DNA from: Rhizobium anhuiense
Lineage (GTDB): Bacteria > Pseudomonadota > Alphaproteobacteria > Rhizobiales > Rhizobiaceae
Direction of reading: 5' to 3'
Assembly (NCBI RefSeq): GCF_003985145.1
Contig: NZ_ML133523.1
Span: 248,001-312,000, forward strand
Length of the DNA stretch: 64,000 nt
Shown here: piece by piece, positions 1-9,900 of the stretch
Layout of the letters: every line of letters begins with the position of its first letter
Position numbering within the stretch: position 1 is the stretch's first letter
Translations under genes and position numbers: made by a program
Notes under the pieces: model-generated
Seen by the model: the letters and a program-made list of their open reading frames with translations, nothing else
The model's database searches: none
What the model was told of the DNA's origin: nothing

Positions 1-1385
1 GGGGCGAAAATGATTGTCGCAATGGCAACGTCCGCTCCACGATTCGCTATACGCGAGACATGAGGGTTGGCGAAAGCGTCGAATACAAGTTTGATTTCCG
101 GCTCGATCCGACTTTTGCCTACAAAGGCTGGCACAACAACTCCGCAAATGGCTTTTATCCCGATGGCTGGGACAGCCATTTGCGTTTCGCGTCCTGGGAA
201 GGACCGGCAATCCACAATTTCATCTACATGCTGAAGGCCGACACGCGCAACGGCGTGAACTTTCTCGCCCGCCAGTGCCAAAAACCGGAAGATTTCGGCA
301 AATGGGCGACATTCTCGCTGAAAATCCGATGGGCAAACGATGACAGCGGATGGGCTACGGCAAGCTGCGACAACAAGGTGATCTACGCCGCCGAAGGCGA
401 AGCAACCAACCAGGCTCCGCATTGCTGGGAATCGAACGAGTGCGAGCCGCAATCAAACCGCGACCCAAAATCATTCAACTTCATTCTCGGCCCGGTGATG
501 ATGGGTTGGGGCAATGAATGGAAGAACTATGACCATCATACGTCCCAGTTTGACGTGGTGCAGCCGGATGGTATCGGCATCGATGTCCGCAATGTCAGTG
601 TGACCCGCGGCGTCAGCGCCTATTCCGCCGAACAAGCCGTTTTGCTCAAGACGTTGCAGCAGCAACTGGCTCATTTGGGCTGCAAGCCAGGGAATGTTGA
701 GGGCAAGCCTGACAAGGCAACACGGCAAGCCGCTCTCTCTTGCCGCAAGTTCGAGAGCGGTTCGCTTCCCCAAGCGCTCAATCTCACGACACTGCGAGCC
801 TTCGCTGACGCCTATGCCAAGCCGGAGACCGCCAGTCTGCCTTCAGGCAACGCCGCGGCTGGTACCGAAAACGTTTCGTCAAAACCGAGGACCTATATCA
901 AGCTGGGCGAAATGCTTGCCATGAAGACAGGCAAGGACACCAAGGTGAATTCCAACTTCTATGGCAAGATCAAAGGCGCCAAGAAGGGGCAGAACGAGCT
1001 GGACTTCATCGTACTGGGTCAGTTCGATTACACCGACAACACTTTCAGCCAGCTGTCATTTCTTCTCCAAGACAATCTCTCCAAGGCCGAAGTGAATGCC
1101 GCGGCCAAGTGCGGCTATGGGACGATCAGATTTCCAGATGGCACAGATCATTTGGAGATCGGCATGAAACGTTCGGGAAACTCATTCTCGTCCCCACCAA
1201 GAACTGACTGCTTGATTCAAGCGCTCGGCAAACGACCGGCATCGCAGGTTCCCTACCTCACCACCGGGTTTGCCGATCTGGCTAAATCAATGGTTTCCGA
1301 CGGCGGTTGGAAGAAACTGCGGCATGAAGGTTTGAAGATATTTGTCAAACGTGTTGCGGATGGTGAAATCACGGTCGGCGGCTGA
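1..1385 (+). CDS. Polysaccharide-lyase-like protein with peptidoglycan-binding segment (5' partial)
   Basis: The reading frame is open from the first base, with coding-like residues (ENDCRNGNVRSTIRYTRD) before the first ATG at 60, so the gene starts outside the window. The N-terminal ~190 residues seen resemble the jelly-roll polysaccharide lyase/heparin-lyase-I-like family: aromatic-rich beta strands such as EYKFDFRLDP and a late GIGIDVRNVSVTRG strand. A short segment at about residues 195-230 (LLKTLQQQLAHLGCKPG, then G-DKATR-A) fits a peptidoglycan-binding domain 1 fold. The last ~160 residues are not recognised. Probably a secreted glycan-acting enzyme. The lyase call is by pattern, without a verified catalytic residue. 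Confidence 0.55.
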   Translation, partial: GENDCRNGNVRSTIRYTRDMRVGESVEYKFDFRLDPTFAYKGWHNNSANGFYPDGWDSHLRFASWEGPAIHNFIYMLKADTRNGVNFLARQCQKPEDFGKWATFSLKIRWANDDSGWATASCDNKVIYAAEGEATNQAPHCWESNECEPQSNRDPKSFNFILGPVMMGWGNEWKNYDHHTSQFDVVQPDGIGIDVRNVSVTRGVSAYSAEQAVLLKTLQQQLAHLGCKPGNVEGKPDKATRQAALSCRKFESGSLPQALNLTTLRAFADAYAKPETASLPSGNAAAGTENVSSKPRTYIKLGEMLAMKTGKDTKVNSNFYGKIKGAKKGQNELDFIVLGQFDYTDNTFSQLSFLLQDNLSKAEVNAAAKCGYGTIRFPDGTDHLEIGMKRSGNSFSSPPRTDCLIQALGKRPASQVPYLTTGFADLAKSMVSDGGWKKLRHEGLKIFVKRVADGEITVGG

Positions 1386-1470
1386 GATCGCAGCACAGCG
1401 CCGCACGTTCCAGCGGCGGCGGCTTCTTCTCCACCGCGTTCCGGTCGGAGTCATTCACACCCGCTCGGGC

Positions 1471-2763
1471 TCACGCCGCACGGATAGTGCCGACGAGATA
1501 GAGCGATCCCGTCACGAGAACCCATGCGCCCGATTCCGCGGCGCCGGCCAGTGCCTCCTGATAGGCCTCGAGCGGGTCCGGCACGACGATGCTCAGCAGC
1601 CCGAGGCTGTCTGCAATCGTCTTCAGCTGTTCCGGCGAACGCGATCTGGCGCCGACGGTGGTGAAGATGATCGATATATCGTGGCGCGTCATCGTCGACA
1701 GCAAGCCTGCCGCGTCCTTGTCTTCCGCGATTGACACGACGGCAATGCCGGGAGCGCGGTACTTTTCTTCCTGCGAGAGGTCGCTCAGAACCGCAGCAAG
1801 GTTGAAGGGAACATGCGCGCCGTCCAGCACCACGTTGACCTTATCGCCGTGGCTGGTGACGACGGCGATTTTTTCAAGCCGTCCCGGCAGGCGGGCAGCT
1901 TCGATCGTCGAGGGATCGAGGAGCTGTGCTCCAAGAGGCTCCGACATCGCGCTTGCGGCCTTTGTCATGACGCCCATTTTCCCGAGGACATCCAGAACCG
2001 CGCCCGCCACGGCAACATTCCGCCGCTCAATCGTTGCATCGGCCGGCACCGTGGGGCGTCGCAGGGCACAGCCGAGTTCTGCTGCCCGGGCGGATATGAC
2101 GGCGCCTGCCTCGTCCGCCTCTGGCAGGAGGGTGACGACCGTTGTGCCGGGCTTTATGATTCCCGCCTTCTCGAAAGCAATGGCGGCGCGGGTTTTACCG
2201 AGGATTTCGGTGTGCTCGAGATCGATATTGGTGATAACGGCGACATCGCTTTGAACGATATTGGTCGAGTCCCACCGCCCTCCAAGTCCGGTTTCGAGAA
2301 CGGCCCACTCTACCCTTTCCATGCTGAAGATCAGCAAGGCCGAAACCGTCAGGATATCGAACCAGGTCGCTCCCTGCGCGGCTGTCGCCTCTCGCCTTGC
2401 GTCTTTGAATGCCGCCAGCGCTGCCCCAAGCGCGTCCGCCAGGCGCTCCTCGCCGACCGGACGGCCATCAATGCTGACGCGCTCGGTGATGTGCATGACA
2501 TGCGGCGAGGCATATCGCCCGACGGAGAAACCCGCTTGCGCAAGACCCGCCTCGATCAGGGCGCAAGTCGAGCCTTTGCCCTTGGTGCCGGCCACATGGA
2601 CGATACGGAAGCTGTTCTGGGGATCGCCAAGCCGGTGAGCGAGATCGCGCATCGGCTCCAGATCGACCCGCATACCGCCGCGCGGGCGGCGTTCCCAATT
2701 CGTGAGTTGATCAAGTTCGGCTAGACAATTCGCAAGCCGTTCACTTTCGATGAGGGACGACAT
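1471..2763 (-). CDS. folC: FolC-family folylpolyglutamate/dihydrofolate synthase
   Basis: Mur-ligase-family enzyme expected to add glutamate to folates using ATP in the cytoplasm. The 430-residue product has the P-loop VAGTKGKGST at about residues 57-66, the following YASPHVMHITERVSIDG block, the ETGLGGRWDSTN motif and NIDLEHTEILG. These are the expected FolC order. I start it at the ATG at 2763, preceded by GAAGG; the frame stays open 18 codons further up but without a better start. The P-loop reads GTKGKGS where FolC usually has GTNGKGS, and the usual accD/trxA neighbours are absent, so this may be a paralogue rather than the housekeeping copy. Confidence 0.8.
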   Translation of the reverse strand: MSSLIESERLANCLAELDQLTNWERRPRGGMRVDLEPMRDLAHRLGDPQNSFRIVHVAGTKGKGSTCALIEAGLAQAGFSVGRYASPHVMHITERVSIDGRPVGEERLADALGAALAAFKDARREATAAQGATWFDILTVSALLIFSMERVEWAVLETGLGGRWDSTNIVQSDVAVITNIDLEHTEILGKTRAAIAFEKAGIIKPGTTVVTLLPEADEAGAVISARAAELGCALRRPTVPADATIERRNVAVAGAVLDVLGKMGVMTKAASAMSEPLGAQLLDPSTIEAARLPGRLEKIAVVTSHGDKVNVVLDGAHVPFNLAAVLSDLSQEEKYRAPGIAVVSIAEDKDAAGLLSTMTRHDISIIFTTVGARSRSPEQLKTIADSLGLLSIVVPDPLEAYQEALAGAAESGAWVLVTGSLYLVGTIRAA

Positions 2764-3125
2764 GGGGCACCTTCGCAAAAATGATCCAGATGCCCAGGCG
2801 AGCGGCCAAATTCCCACGCTCCCCGGTGGTATCCACCTTCATCGCCAGTCACGCAGGCCTTCGATGCTAGCATAGATGAGTCCGAAATCCAGAGCGGCGC
2901 TCGTGCGGTCCGCAAATTGCGCTTGGGGCACCTGGATGGAGACGCAGCTCAAAACCTGGGATCGGCTCGAACTTCGATTCTTGCGTTGCCGATGCACCGA
3001 GCTTCCGCCAGCCGCGCTTCGGTTATACCTTTCCTGCAGATTATAACCGGAGAAGGACGGGATTTCGGGCGGTTGAACTCGCTCCGGTGAATCCGGGGGA
3101 ATTTTGGCTGAGATTCGTACAAACG
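2764..3125. other. Intergenic region with no supported gene
   Basis: About 360 bases between the folC start and the tRNA-Pro terminator. A minus-strand open frame of 113 codons crosses it but also runs through the whole tRNA-Pro gene, has no ribosome-binding site and no recognisable motif, so I do not call it. The folC promoter should lie here, but I see no convincing -35/-10 pair. Confidence 0.6.
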
Positions 3126-3149
3126 AAAAACCCCGCCGAAGCGGGGTTT
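3126..3149 (-). terminator. Rho-independent terminator of tRNA-Pro
   Basis: On the minus strand the sequence reads CCCCGC-TTCG-GCGGGG followed by TTTTT: a 6-bp GC stem with a stable tetraloop and U-tract. It begins a few bases after the tRNA-Pro CCA end. Confidence 0.85.
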
Positions 3150-3154
3150 CTAGC

Positions 3155-3231
3155 TGGTCGGAGTGGAGTGATTCGAACACTCGACCCCCACGTCCCGAAC
3201 GTGGTGCGCTACCAGACTGCGCTACACTCCG
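3155..3231 (-). tRNA. tRNA-Pro (anticodon CGG)
   Basis: 77-nt cloverleaf read on the minus strand. The acceptor strand CGGAGTG pairs with CACTCCG. The D arm contains AGCGCAGTCTGGTAGCGC. The anticodon stem CCACG/CGTGG encloses the loop TTCGGGA, giving anticodon CGG. The T arm contains GTTCGAATC. The discriminator A and the CCA are encoded. Confidence 0.96.
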
Positions 3232-3246
3232 TGACCAGCGGCGCTT

Positions 3247-3274
3247 CTATAGAACAGCCTATCTGGTTGCACAA
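3247..3274 (-). promoter_or_regulatory. Possible sigma-70 promoter of tRNA-Pro
   Basis: On the minus strand TTGTGC and CTATAG are 16 bases apart, with CTATAG ending about 16 bases before the tRNA 5' end. CTATAG fits the rhizobial -10 preference; the -35 keeps only TTG. Confidence 0.4.
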
Positions 3275-3493
3275 GCACCAAATTCCAAAAAACCGGCGGA
3301 ATTTTTGACGGGGTTGTGACAGGCGCGGGCTCGCGCGGCTGCAGCAAAAAGCCACACTTCCCGCAAATCGAACGGAAGTCTCAAACGGGCAATTTTCTTT
3401 TGCCGGGTTCCGCGCTAAAGGGCAGACGGGACAGGCGAAACCGCTCACGAGGGCGGGCTTCGCAGCCAATGCGCTAGAGATCAGGACGACACG

Positions 3494-3901
3494 ATGAATT
3501 TCCGCACCATGACCGCGGCCGGGCTTGCAATTGCGCTTGCCGGATGCACGACCATTCCTTCCGCCGGCAATCCGATCGAGGCCCGCTGGGTCGGCAAATC
3601 GGCCGGCATCTTCTTTGCCGCCTACGGGCCGCCGATCAGCGACAGCGAGCAAGGCTCGACCACTGTCTATACCTGGCGCGGCGGCTACAAGACCGTGCGC
3701 ATTCCGGCGAAATACGCCGAAGGCGCCGACGGCAAGCGCGGCAAGCTGATTGCGTCCGCCCGCACCGCCTATCTGCGCTGCCAGGCGGAAATCACCACCA
3801 GCTCCGATTACACGATCCGCGACATCCGCACCGTCGCCGATATTCCGGGCGTCAACGGCCCGTCCTATTGCGCCGAGTTCCTGGCGCCCGAACAGAAGTA
3901 A
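3494..3901 (+). CDS. Small hypothetical lipoprotein
   Basis: 135-residue protein of unknown function. Residues 1-18 form a signal sequence ending in the lipobox LAGC (MNFRTMTAAG, then IALAGCTT), so it is probably acylated and anchored in the envelope. The mature part contains a YTWRGGYKTVRIPAKY stretch and two later cysteines (about residues 96 and 128) that could form a disulfide. It is a single gene with its own terminator 25 bases downstream. Confidence 0.75.
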   Translation: MNFRTMTAAGLAIALAGCTTIPSAGNPIEARWVGKSAGIFFAAYGPPISDSEQGSTTVYTWRGGYKTVRIPAKYAEGADGKRGKLIASARTAYLRCQAEITTSSDYTIRDIRTVADIPGVNGPSYCAEFLAPEQK

Positions 3902-3925
3902 CGGACGCTTCGTCCGAAGCAGCTC

Positions 3926-3953
3926 ACAGGCGGCCCGAGTGCCGCCTGTTTTC
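3926..3953 (+). terminator. Rho-independent terminator after the lipoprotein gene
   Basis: Perfect 9-bp stem ACAGGCGGC / GCCGCCTGT with a 6-base loop, followed by TTTTCG. Confidence 0.8.
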
Positions 3954-4347
3954 GTTCGCGGCGGCTGCTTCTGCCGCAAGCCGGCTTCCGCACGAAGAGC
4001 AGATTCCGCCAGGTCCGCCGTTGCAGCGGATGGCCCATCGACTCCCGCTCTCAATATCCCGACAGCCCGCAGCCGGATCCGGCGCAAAAAGGGGCTTGTC
4101 GCATTCAGCCCTCCGGCGTATCTATTGCCCGTCGCGAAAAGCGGCTGCCTCCCTTGATCCGCTCAGTGGCGGAGTAAACAGGTGGACGAATGGTCGTCCA
4201 GGTGGTCGAGCACACGCCATTCATGCCTTTGCAGCATGGATCGGCCAGCACCTCCCAGAAACCAAACGCCTGATCAGCTCAGGCTTCATCGTGAGTCCAT
4301 TGGCGCTCGAACGGCGCTCGTGCGCTTGCGTCGACCCGGAACGCGCC
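3954..4347. other. Intergenic region with no supported gene
   Basis: About 390 bases. The frame of the downstream MFS gene stays open back through this stretch, but the residues it would encode are arginine/proline-rich and lack transporter features. The transporter begins cleanly at the ATG at 4348. I see nothing else here. Confidence 0.6.
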
Positions 4348-5535
4348 ATGACCAGATCCCTTATCGTCATTTTCACCGCCATTGTCCTCGATGCCGTCGG
4401 CATCGGCCTGATCTTCCCCATCCTGCCCGCGCTGCTGCGCGATATCACCCATGCCGAAAACGTCGCGGCCTATATCGGCACGCTGACCGCGCTCTATGCG
4501 GTCATGCAGTTCATTTTCGCGCCGGTGCTCGGGGCGCTCAGCGACCGGATCGGCCGCCGGCCGGTGCTGCTGATTTCGCTCGCCGGCGCTGCCGTCAACT
4601 ATCTCTTCCTCGCCTTTGCGGCCAATCTTCCGATGCTGTTTCTCGGCCGCGCCATCGCCGGCCTGACGAGCGCCAACGTGTCGGTGGCAACCGCCTATAT
4701 CACCGACATTTCGCCCGAGGCGAAGCGCGCCGGCCGCTTCGGGCTTTTCAACGCCATGTTCGGCCTCGGCTTCATCATCGGCCCGGTCGCCGGCGGCGTC
4801 CTCGGTGATCATTGGCTGCGGTTGCCCTTCATGGCGGCCGCCCTGCTCAATGGCTTGAACCTGCTGCTCGCCTTCTTCGTCCTGCCGGAATCGCGCCCCG
4901 GCAGCCGGGAGAAGATCGCGCTTTCGGCGCTCAATCCGCTGAAGCCGCTGCACGCGGTGCTGGAGGTCAAAAGCCTGCTGCCCGTCGTCACCCTCTTCTT
5001 CATCTTCAGCGCCACCGGCGAGGCCTACGGCACCTGCTGGGCGCTCTGGGGCAGCGACGCCTTCCATTGGAGCGGGCTTTCGATCGGCCTTTCCCTCGGC
5101 GCCTTCGGCATCTGCCAGACGCTGACCCAGGCCTTCCTTCCGGGACCGGCGGTCAAATTGCTCGGCGAACGCGGGGCAATCCTGACCGGCATCGCCGGCG
5201 CCGCGATGGCGCTCACCGTCATGGCCTTTGCCGGCCAGGGCTGGATGATCTTTTCGATCATGCCGGTCTTCACGCTCGGCGGCATCGGCGTGCCGGCGCT
5301 GCAGTCGCTCGCCACCCGGCAGGTCGATGAAAACCGGCAGGGGCAGTTCCAGGGCGTGCTGGCCTCGGTCGTCAGCCTCGCCTCGATCGTGGCGCCGCTT
5401 GGCTTCTCCAGCGTCTATTTCCTCGTCCGCCAGGCATGGCCGGGCGCGATCTGGCTCTCGGTCGTCGCCGTCTATGCGCTGGCCGTGCCGCTCATTCTTG
5501 CTCTCAGGCTGAAGAAACCGGCGCCGGTGGGCTGA
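4348..5535 (+). CDS. MFS multidrug/tetracycline-type efflux transporter
   Basis: 395-residue inner-membrane major facilitator of the TetA/Bcr-like drug:H+ antiporter group. Helix 1 carries DAVGIGLIFPILPALLRD. The loop between helices 2 and 3 carries the family signature LGALSDRIGRRPVLL at about residues 66-80. Helix 5 has the GFIIGPVAGGVLGD antiporter-type motif. About 12 hydrophobic segments follow. The substrate cannot be told from sequence. It stands alone: the next gene is convergent. The start is the ATG at 4348, the first Met before a real membrane segment. Confidence 0.85.
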   Translation: MTRSLIVIFTAIVLDAVGIGLIFPILPALLRDITHAENVAAYIGTLTALYAVMQFIFAPVLGALSDRIGRRPVLLISLAGAAVNYLFLAFAANLPMLFLGRAIAGLTSANVSVATAYITDISPEAKRAGRFGLFNAMFGLGFIIGPVAGGVLGDHWLRLPFMAAALLNGLNLLLAFFVLPESRPGSREKIALSALNPLKPLHAVLEVKSLLPVVTLFFIFSATGEAYGTCWALWGSDAFHWSGLSIGLSLGAFGICQTLTQAFLPGPAVKLLGERGAILTGIAGAAMALTVMAFAGQGWMIFSIMPVFTLGGIGVPALQSLATRQVDENRQGQFQGVLASVVSLASIVAPLGFSSVYFLVRQAWPGAIWLSVVAVYALAVPLILALRLKKPAPVG

Positions 5536-5592
5536 AACCAGCGGTCTCCCGCTTCGGCCATTCCTGTTGCAAAAATCGAGATCGCTCCGGCT

Positions 5593-6657
5593 TCACGATG
5601 ACGGGCTGTTCTTCCAGGTCAGCGCGAACACGCGCAGCCAGTTGTCGAAAGCGAATTTCGACAGGCTCTGCGTGTCGAAGCCGCTGTTGCGCATGGCTTC
5701 GAACAGATGCGGCAAGCCGCTGGCGTCCTTGATCGCGCGGGGGATGACCGCGCCGTCGAAATCCGATCCGAGGGCGACCCGGTCTTCGCCGACGCGGTTG
5801 ACGAGATATTCGATATGGCGAGCGACGGCCTCAAGCGGGGTATCGTCGTTCAGGTCGCCATCGGCTCTGACGTCGTTGACCGAGAAGTTGAAGCCTATCA
5901 CGCCGTCGCTATCGCGGATGGCGTCGAGCTGCCTGTCGGTGAGATTTCGGGTGGACGGGCAGATGGCGTGGGCGCAGGCATGGGTGACGACGAGAGGTGT
6001 GTGGCTCAATGCCGCCACATCCCAGAATCCCCGTTCGTTGAGATGCGCCAGATCGATCATGATTCCGAGCCGATTGCAGGTCCTGATCAGATCCTTGCCG
6101 ATCTCGGTCAGCCCGGGACCGGTATCCGGCGACCTCGGATAAGCGAAGGGAACACCATAGCCGAATATATTCGGGCGGCTCCAGACCGGCCCCAGCGACC
6201 GCAGGCCCGCCGCATGCAGCGCATACAGATAGTCGAATTCGCCATCCAACGCTTCGGCCCCTTCCATATGAAGCACGACGGCAAAAGCCGCCTCGGCCCT
6301 GGCCGCCGCAATCTCATCGACATCAACCGCCATGCGCATCCGACCGCCGGAGCGGCGGATCAATCTCTCCAGCGCCAGTCGCTGCGCATCGATCTGCCGG
6401 CGGGCATGAAGCGGATCGACGGTCTCGGCATAGATGACCTCGTAGCCGTTCTCTCTTATGATCAGGTCATTTTCCGGCTGCTGCTCCGGGCCTGCATGCA
6501 GCGCAAACAAGCCGCCGACCAAACCGCCCTCACGGGCCCTCGGCAGATCGAGATGCCCGCTTTCCGACCGCACCAGAAAGTCGCGGCCGGCTGACTTGTA
6601 TTCCGCAATGAATTGAACCGCGTCATTGTGCCCGTCGAAGACATCGATTTCGGCCAT
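5593..6657 (-). CDS. Membrane-dipeptidase-like peptidase M19
   Basis: 354-residue zinc dipeptidase of family M19 (renal dipeptidase-like), expected to cleave dipeptides. Metal ligands expected for the family are present in order: FDGHND near residues 7-12, HMEGAEAL about 130-137, IDLAHLN about 198-204, VTHACAHA about 221-228 and LGSDFDGA about 297-304. No signal peptide is seen, so a cytoplasmic enzyme is likely. The start ATG at 6657 is preceded by CCGGAGGAAACC, a strong ribosome-binding site. Confidence 0.92.
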   Translation of the reverse strand: MAEIDVFDGHNDAVQFIAEYKSAGRDFLVRSESGHLDLPRAREGGLVGGLFALHAGPEQQPENDLIIRENGYEVIYAETVDPLHARRQIDAQRLALERLIRRSGGRMRMAVDVDEIAAARAEAAFAVVLHMEGAEALDGEFDYLYALHAAGLRSLGPVWSRPNIFGYGVPFAYPRSPDTGPGLTEIGKDLIRTCNRLGIMIDLAHLNERGFWDVAALSHTPLVVTHACAHAICPSTRNLTDRQLDAIRDSDGVIGFNFSVNDVRADGDLNDDTPLEAVARHIEYLVNRVGEDRVALGSDFDGAVIPRAIKDASGLPHLFEAMRNSGFDTQSLSKFAFDNWLRVFALTWKNSPSS

Positions 6658-6775
6658 GTCGGTTTCCTCCGGGATCGCGAGATCGTCTATCCATTTTGGC
6701 GAGATTTATCTGTCGGCTAAAACCAGCGGAGATTCAATGAATGTGACATCCCGATCCTAAGCGAGCGGCGAGGGT

Positions 6776-6952
6776 AGCCCCTCATCCGGCTGCCGCCACC
6801 AGCCGGGGTCGAGCCCCTCGTCTCGACCCGTCCTTCGGACCCCGTAAACGGGGCGAAGGGACCATGCCGCAACCTCTCGGTTCTCCAAAGCCTCTCGCAG
6901 GGCACGTCCCCTCTCCCCGTTTTTACGGGGAGAGGGTTAGGGTGAGGGGCAA
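6776..6952. repeat. Rhizobial intergenic repeat with hairpins (CCCTCATCCGGCTGCCG type)
   Basis: The block begins GCCCCTCATCCGGCTGCCGC and ends GAGGGTTAGGGTGAGGGGC, so its ends are roughly inverted copies of each other. It contains the hairpins CCCCGTAAACGGGG (around 6840-6853) and CTCTCCCCGT-TTTT-ACGGGGAGAG (6911-6934). The second could also help stop transcription coming out of the acyltransferase gene. Related arms recur at 22,945-23,015 and 53,560-53,605. Confidence 0.65.
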
Positions 6953-6978
6953 TTCGCGATCTCATAGGGCGCGGGCAA

Positions 6979-9900
6979 TCACGCCGCCTCCCCCGCCTGC
7001 ACCGCGCTTTCCGCCAGCTTGCGGGCCGCGACGAAATCCACCTTGCCGGAGCCGAGCACCGGCACCCTGCCGATATTGACCTCGGCCGGGACCATCATGT
7101 CCATGGCGCCCTTGGATTTGGCGAAGGCGAGGAATTCGGCGCGGGTGGCGGTGGGGGCGTCGGTCAAGAGCACCAGGCGCTCGCCCTTCTTGGCGTCGGG
7201 CAGCGAGGAGACGACCGACAGCGCGCCGGGCCAGAGCTCGGCGGCGAGCGTCTCGACGGCGGCGAGCGAGATCATTTCGCCGCCGATCTTGGCGAAGCGT
7301 TTGGCGCGGCCGCGGATCTTGACGAAGCCGTCCTCGTCGATGGTGACGATGTCGCCGGTGTCGTGCCAGCCGTCGGCGAGCGGCTCGAGCACGCCGGGCT
7401 TTTCGGCGCGGAGATAACCGGCCATGACATTGGCGCCGCGCACATGCAGCCGGCCGCCCTCATCGATGCCGGGCACCGGTTCGAGCTTCCATTCCATGCC
7501 CGGCAGGATTTTGCCGACCGTGCCCGATTTGTTGTACATCGGCGTATTGATCGAAATGACCGGCGCGGTCTCGGTGACGCCGTAACCTTCCAGGATGCGC
7601 AGGCCGAATTTTTCCATATAGGTCTGGCGGGTTGCGGCCTTCACCGGCTCGGCGCCGGAGAAGATGTAGCGGATCGAGCGGAAGTCGTAGGGATGCGCCG
7701 TCCTGGAATAGCCATTGAGGAAAGTATCGGTGCCGAAGATGATCGTGGCGTTGGAGACATAGATCAGCTCCGGCACGATGCGGTAATGCAGCGGCGACGG
7801 ATAGAAATAGACCGGCACGCCCGAGATCAGCGGCAGCACGGTGCCCGCCGTCAGCCCGAAGGAGTGGAACACCGGCAGGATGTTGAACACCTTGTCGCCG
7901 CTGTGGAAATCGATGCGGGCGGCGGCCTGGGCGGCGTTCGACAGGATGTTGCGGTGTGTCAGCACCACACCCTTCGGCGTGCCCTCGGAGCCCGAGGTGA
8001 AGAGGATGACGGCCGGATCATCCGGCTGACGCTTCACCAGCGGCCGCGCCTTCCTGAGATAACCCAGGATCTTGTCCTTGAGGGAGATTTCGGCCCGGAG
8101 ATCATCGAGCCAGACGATCGTCACCTGCTTTTCCATCTCCTCGATGACCGGGCCGAGCTTGGCCTGGGTGACGAAGGCGCGCGAGGTCAGCACATGCCTG
8201 ACCTCGGCGGCCTTGCAGGCGGAGAGGATATTGGCGGCACCGGCAGTGAAGTTCAGCATCGCCGGCACCTTGCCCGCCGTCATCACGCCGAGCAGCGTGG
8301 CGGCCGCGCCATTGGCATTCGGCAACATGACGCCGAGGTTGGTTTCCGGGAAGCGGGCGCGGAACTTGGCGCCGAGCACGGCAGCCCCGGTCAAGAGCTT
8401 GCCATAGGTCAGCCGGCCGGTGACCGGATCTTCGACGGCAAGCTTGCCCATGCCGAATTCGCCACCTGCCTGAATGACGCGGTCGAGCACGGTCGACGAG
8501 GTATCGGCGGTGCGGAACAACAGGTTCGACATCACCTGGTAGAGCGCGGCGCCTGCCGCCGTGCGGCGCTTGCGGCCTTTCAGCTCCGGCGGCACTTCCA
8601 GCTTCACCGGCTCGAGAATGGTGACCTTGACCTTGGGGAACAGCCGGCGGCGGATCTTGCCGTTGTCGAGATAGGAGAGATAGCTCTTCTCCAGCCCGTC
8701 GATCTTCACCGGCACGACCATCGAGCCTGTTTTGTCGGCGACCATGGCGGCGCCATCATAGACCTTCATCAGCGTGCCGGTCACCGTCAGCCGGCCCTCG
8801 GGGAAGATGCCGATCGGACTGCCATCCTGCACCACCTTGATCAGCGACCGCGTCGCCATCGGCTTTGTCGGGTCGAGCGGCAGGAATTTGCACATCTTCA
8901 GGAAGGGGCGCACCCACCAGGCCTGGGCGATCTTGTAATCGACGGCAAAGACCGGCTCTTCCTCGGTGATGGCAAGCGCCAGGGCGCCATCGAGCAGGCT
9001 GACATGGTTGAGGGCGATGATCGGCGCGCGGCCGGCCTTCTTGATATTTTCGAGACCCTCGACCTCCAGCCGCATGAAGGCGCGGAACAGGATCGAGATG
9101 AAATCGCGGAAGGGATTGGTCGGCAGCGTCTTCAGCATCAGCCAGGCAACGGCGAAATTGATGATGCCGAGGCCGATCAGGATCTGCGGAATGGAAGCGC
9201 CGAGCGCCTGGATGACAGCCACCAGGCCGAGGCCGACGGTGATGAACAGGGCAGACAGCACATTGGCGGCGCCGATGACGCGGGCGCGGCGGTCCTCATG
9301 CGCCCAGGTCTGCAGGGCGGCGAAGGTCGGCACGGCGATGAAGGCGCCCGAGATTGCCATGCCGGCGAGATCGATGGCGACGCGGATGGTATTTTCACCG
9401 GCAAAGAAGGTGACGATCGTCGTCGCATGGCTTGTGGAGGCCAGGCCCCAGAGGTTCCAGGCGAGATCGAGGCTGAAAAGGCCGAGCAGCGCCGTGCCGA
9501 CCGGGGCGGGCAGCAGCACGATGCGGCCGGAGGACATCCAGGCGGCAATGGCCGAACCGACAGCGACGGCGATGGCAAAGACGGTGAGATAGGCCGGCAC
9601 GACCAGCTCGGAGCCGCCGAGCAGCTCGGTGACCATGGTCGGCAGGATGGAGAGCACGAAGGCGCCGACCAGCCAGAACCAGCAGTTCATCAGCGCCGAG
9701 CGCCACAGCCGTTTATCCTCGCGGATTTCCATGACGAGGGTGTAGCTGGAGCGGATGACATTGCGGTCGATCTCCAGATCCGGCGCCTTGGAGCCGGTCG
9801 GCGGGATCATCCGGCTGGCCAGCCAGCAGAGCACCGAAAGCCCCATCATCATCGTGCCGAAGATCAGCACGTTTTCACCGCCCGAGAAGGCAAGTGCGGC

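Noticed and set aside
2839..3180. Minus-strand 113-codon frame over the tRNA-Pro 3' end
   Set aside because: Overlaps the tRNA and its terminator and lacks a ribosome-binding site.
3544..4347. Long N-terminal extension of the MFS transporter frame
   Set aside because: Overlaps the lipoprotein gene out of frame and encodes arginine/proline-rich sequence; the first membrane helix begins right after the ATG at 4348.
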